Shown: in pieces, positions 38,906 through 40,968 of the stretch
Position numbering within the stretch: the first letter of the stretch is position 1
How the letters are laid out: each line of letters opens with the position of its first letter
Source of the DNA: a bacterium
GTDB lineage: Bacteria; Elusimicrobiota; Elusimicrobia; Elusimicrobiales; UBA9959
Reading direction: 5' to 3'
Assembly (NCBI GenBank): GCA_021786295.1
Contig: JAJYNO010000016.1
Coordinates: forward strand, 1 to 40,968
DNA: 40,968 bases
Translations under genes and position numbers: made by a program
The notes under the pieces: generated by a model
Database searches by the model: none
What the model was told of the DNA's origin: nothing
The model's input: only the letters and a program-made list of their open reading frames with translations

Positions 38906-39688
38906 CTACGGCACACGGCGCGCGCTGTTTGCCAGCAGCCATGCGCCCGCCAGGACCATCGGGACTGACAACGCCTGGCCCATGGTCAGCCAATTGAACG
39001 CGAGATAACCAAGTTGTGCGTCGGGCAGGCGCACGAATTCTATCAGGAAACGAAAAGAGCCGTAACCGATCAGGAACAGGCCGGACACCGACCGGGCAGG
39101 CGGCAGGCGGCCCGAGTACAGCCAGAGCAGGGCAAACAGCGCCGGGCCTTCCAGGATCGCTTCGTAGAGCATTGACGGGTGACGCGGGATATTGCCGCCG
39201 GACGGGAATACCATGCCCCAGGGCAGGGCGGTGGGCTTACCCCACAATTCGCCATTAATGAAGTTGCCGATACGCCCGGCACATAAACCCACAGGCACAA
39301 GCGGCGCGATAAAATCGGTTACTAAAAAGAACCCTTTGTTAGTCTGCCGGGCGTACAACCACATCGCCGCGCAGACGCCGAGAAGGCCGCCATGAAAAGA
39401 CATGCCGCCCTGCCAAATCTTAAACAGTAGTGCCGGCTCATGCAAGAAATTAGTCAGATCGTAAATCAGCATATAACCGATGCGGCCGCCCAACATTACA
39501 CCAATGGCGCCGTAAAATATCACATCGCCGATCTGTAAAACGGTGAAACCCGAACCGGGGCGTACCGCCCGGAGCCGGCCCAGCCACCATGCGCCGAGAA
39601 ATCCAATTAAATACATCACCCCGTACCAATGTACAGGGAGCGGACCTACTTTCACGGCAATCGGGTCGATGTTAGTCACAAGAAGCAA
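38906..39688 (-). CDS. lgt: Prolipoprotein diacylglyceryl transferase
   Basis: Inner-membrane enzyme that attaches diacylglycerol to the lipobox Cys of prolipoproteins. The 260-residue product has about seven membrane helices. It shows VHWYGVMYLIGF at the N-terminus, GGRIGYMLIYD, the family signature GRIGNFINGELWG at about residues 137-149, and the C-terminal RFLIEFVRLPDAQLG. Motif spellings look proteobacterial. The start is uncertain: TTG 39688 is taken, with AGGCAGC just before it, but GTG 39679 is equally possible. Lgt is normally a core housekeeping gene; its place in an island suggests an acquired extra copy, which cannot be confirmed from this window. Confidence 0.93.
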   Translation of the reverse strand: MLLVTNIDPIAVKVGPLPVHWYGVMYLIGFLGAWWLGRLRAVRPGSGFTVLQIGDVIFYGAIGVMLGGRIGYMLIYDLTNFLHEPALLFKIWQGGMSFHGGLLGVCAAMWLYARQTNKGFFLVTDFIAPLVPVGLCAGRIGNFINGELWGKPTALPWGMVFPSGGNIPRHPSMLYEAILEGPALFALLWLYSGRLPPARSVSGLFLIGYGSFRFLIEFVRLPDAQLGYLAFNWLTMGQALSVPMVLAGAWLLANSARRVP

Positions 39689-39778
39689 GCTGCCTGCTGC
39701 GGCCGGAGTTCGGCGTTTAGTATGGGATCAATGGTTTTGCTTATGCCTTCCCTCCGCCGAATTGCCGCTATTTACTTT

Positions 39779-40168
39779 TCACGGCAACAAGTTAAAGACT
39801 TTGTTTAAGCGCGCTTCAACTTCTAGCGCCAGCGGCTTCAGTTCTTCGTTATCTATCATCCCCATAGCCACCGTCGGCTTGATCACCCCTACCATCGTCT
39901 TTCCGTCTTTTTCATATACGATCACATTGCACGGCAACATAAGGCCTATGTTCTCTTCAGACAGAATGGCCTTGTGAGCGTTCGGCGGGTTGCAGGCGCC
40001 GAGTATGACGTAATTGGGGAAATCTATGCCGAGTTTCTCCTTGAACTTCGCGCGCACGTCTATAGTGGTCAGCACGCCGAAGCCCTCTTTTTTCAGGGCC
40101 TCCGTCACAATGGCCACCGCCCCGTCGAAAGGCGTTTCCAGTTCCTTCACAAACCCGTAATTGATCAT
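39779..40168 (-). CDS. DUF302 family protein
   Basis: A 129-residue cytoplasmic protein matching DUF302 along its length: VTEALKKEGFGVLTTIDVRA, LGACNPPNAHKAILSEENIG, LMLPCNVIVYEKDGKTMVGVI and a C-terminal helix. The fold is small alpha/beta. The two conserved Cys (LGACNP and MLPCNV) are typical. Function unknown, though genes of this family often travel with copper or other metal resistance. Its ATG overlaps the methyltransferase stop (ATGA), so the pair is translationally coupled. Confidence 0.9.
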   Translation of the reverse strand: MINYGFVKELETPFDGAVAIVTEALKKEGFGVLTTIDVRAKFKEKLGIDFPNYVILGACNPPNAHKAILSEENIGLMLPCNVIVYEKDGKTMVGVIKPTVAMGMIDNEELKPLALEVEARLNKVFNLLP

Positions 40169-40785
40169 AACCCCTCCCTTTTATACAGCGCGTAAATGTA
40201 CGGCCTTTGCCCACCATAGCAGTTTAGATAGGTATAGTCAAAATGCGAGACAAGCCTAAACCCCGGCCCCAGCCTTTGCGTCAGTTCTTCGACGGAATAT
40301 CTGTGCACGGGCAGGCCCGCGCATTTCTCCACCCCATTGCTGGCGAATTCCGCGAATATGGCGTAGCCTCCTGTCTTCAACGCCGACCGAACATTATCGA
40401 AGTAGCCGGCAATGTCCGACTCTTCCGTCAGGAAATGCAGCACCGCCCTGTCTATCCATATGCCGACGGCGGGAATTACGGTCTGGAGCGGCCGCGAGAT
40501 ATCCTGGCGCAGCCAGACTATCCCGCTTTTCCCGGCAAGTCTGTTCCTGACCCGGTTCAGGGCCTCGCCGCTGATATCGTTAAGAACCAGGCCTGCCCCC
40601 TGGGACAGGAGTTCTTCTATCAGCAGGGAAGTGCCGGCACCGGAGAGGAAGATAACTGATTCCCGCCAGTCCGGTACCTGCTCCAGCATACCCATGGTCC
40701 TGGAAACGTCCTTCTCGTACCAGCCCAGTTCCTCGTCTTCGCAGCTTAAAAATACCGAGTCCCAGTGTTCGCTTTTAGATTCCAT
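40165..40785 (-). CDS. Class I SAM-dependent methyltransferase
   Basis: A 206-residue methyltransferase. It opens ESKSEHWDSVFLSCEDEELG. The SAM-binding motif I is degenerate (VIFLSGAGTSLLIEELL), followed by the acidic GLVLNDISGEAL, then WIDRAVLHFLTEE and GGYAIFAEFA. The profile resembles small-molecule methyltransferases of the thiopurine/tellurite group. Substrate unknown. The frame is open to 40827, but ATG 40785 is chosen because the homologous region begins there and GAGGG precedes it. Coupled to DUF302 downstream, with the SHOCT-domain gene upstream. Confidence 0.85.
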   Translation of the reverse strand: MESKSEHWDSVFLSCEDEELGWYEKDVSRTMGMLEQVPDWRESVIFLSGAGTSLLIEELLSQGAGLVLNDISGEALNRVRNRLAGKSGIVWLRQDISRPLQTVIPAVGIWIDRAVLHFLTEESDIAGYFDNVRSALKTGGYAIFAEFASNGVEKCAGLPVHRYSVEELTQRLGPGFRLVSHFDYTYLNCYGGQRPYIYALYKREGL

Positions 40786-40851
40786 ACACAGCCCTCTCCC
40801 GGAGTTTGAGATGACCGCAAAACGCACCCAGTTGTGTGGCCGGGCGGGTCG

Positions 40852-40968
40852 TTACTGCTCCAGGTCCTTTTTCCGCTTGGCGAACTCTTCCGCGTCTATC
40901 TCTCCGGCGGCGTATCGCCTTTTGAGTATGTCCAGCGGGGTGGAAACTCTATCAGTTTCTTCCTGCCG
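40852..40968 (-). CDS. SHOCT-domain protein, C-terminal end only (runs off the right edge)
   Basis: The minus-strand frame ends at TAA 40852-40854 and is open to the window edge, giving 38 residues. The segment LDILKRRYAAGEIDAEEFAK with the following RKKDLEQ is a complete SHOCT module, a short C-terminal motif thought to mediate oligomerisation, often after one or two membrane helices. The rest of the protein is outside the window. It precedes the methyltransferase and DUF302 genes on the same strand and belongs to the same cargo block. Confidence 0.85.
   Translation of the reverse strand, partial: RQEETDRVSTPLDILKRRYAAGEIDAEEFAKRKKDLEQ

Overview
This is a high-GC bacterial chromosome segment with densely packed, mostly operonic housekeeping genes. 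It ends in a lower-GC accessory island entered through a tRNA-Ser gene. The cell is diderm or at least lipoprotein-bearing: it has MurC, a lipobox protein, Lgt, LysM/FecR and beta-barrel-like envelope proteins, and a type IV pilus or type II secretion ATPase. Several secreted TPR proteins and a subtilase with a C-terminal FlgD/sorting-like domain would fit an uncultivated phylum such as Elusimicrobiota. That placement is a guess from gene style; nothing here fixes the taxonomy.

Layout: 1-3056 (minus) is the macromolecular-synthesis operon rpsU-dnaG-rpoD, with an intrinsic attenuator between rpsU and dnaG. 3102-7635 (minus) holds a HIT protein and a translationally coupled trio: an intact UshA-like 5'-nucleotidase, a lipoprotein paralogue that has lost its metal ligands, and an AphA-like phosphatase fold that has lost its nucleophile. 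7677-8624 is rplM-rpsI with promoter and terminator. 8634-15933 (minus) carries two large TPR proteins, dCTP deaminase, a squalene/phytoene synthase and a clostripain-family protease.

15981-24989 (plus) has rdgB and then a tightly overlapping operon: sensor histidine kinase, LysM-FecR protein, secreted TPR protein, a THEP1-like NTPase fold without a P-loop, murC, rsmA and a glycosyltransferase. 25056-34176 (plus) has an M24 peptidase, lemA-htpX, an EF-P with an atypical loop, a HAD phosphatase, a secreted possible double SpoVG-like protein, a subtilase, DUF192, pilB and a beta-barrel-like protein. smpB (minus) and tRNA-Ser(GGA) follow.

From 34872 to the right edge is the island. A large serine recombinase has a 3' end that runs into the tRNA-Ser gene. 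It is flanked by a 134-bp inverted repeat (132/134 identical) whose arms encode the recombinase's own C-terminus. Beyond it is about 750 bp of mostly non-coding DNA packed with hairpins, two of which share a compensatory base change. Cargo then follows: a receiver-only response regulator, an XRE regulator with repeated operator-like dyads, a hypothetical gene, DUF1232, Lgt, DUF302, a methyltransferase and a SHOCT-domain tail. The recombinase, its inverted repeats and the hairpins are the best candidate for an undescribed system: inversion between the arms would flip the recombinase gene and swap its C-terminal tail while keeping it in frame.

Several genes (HIT, 7105-7635, rplM, pilB, smpB) have a -10-like box only 7-9 nt before the start codon and no Shine-Dalgarno, suggesting frequent leaderless transcripts.
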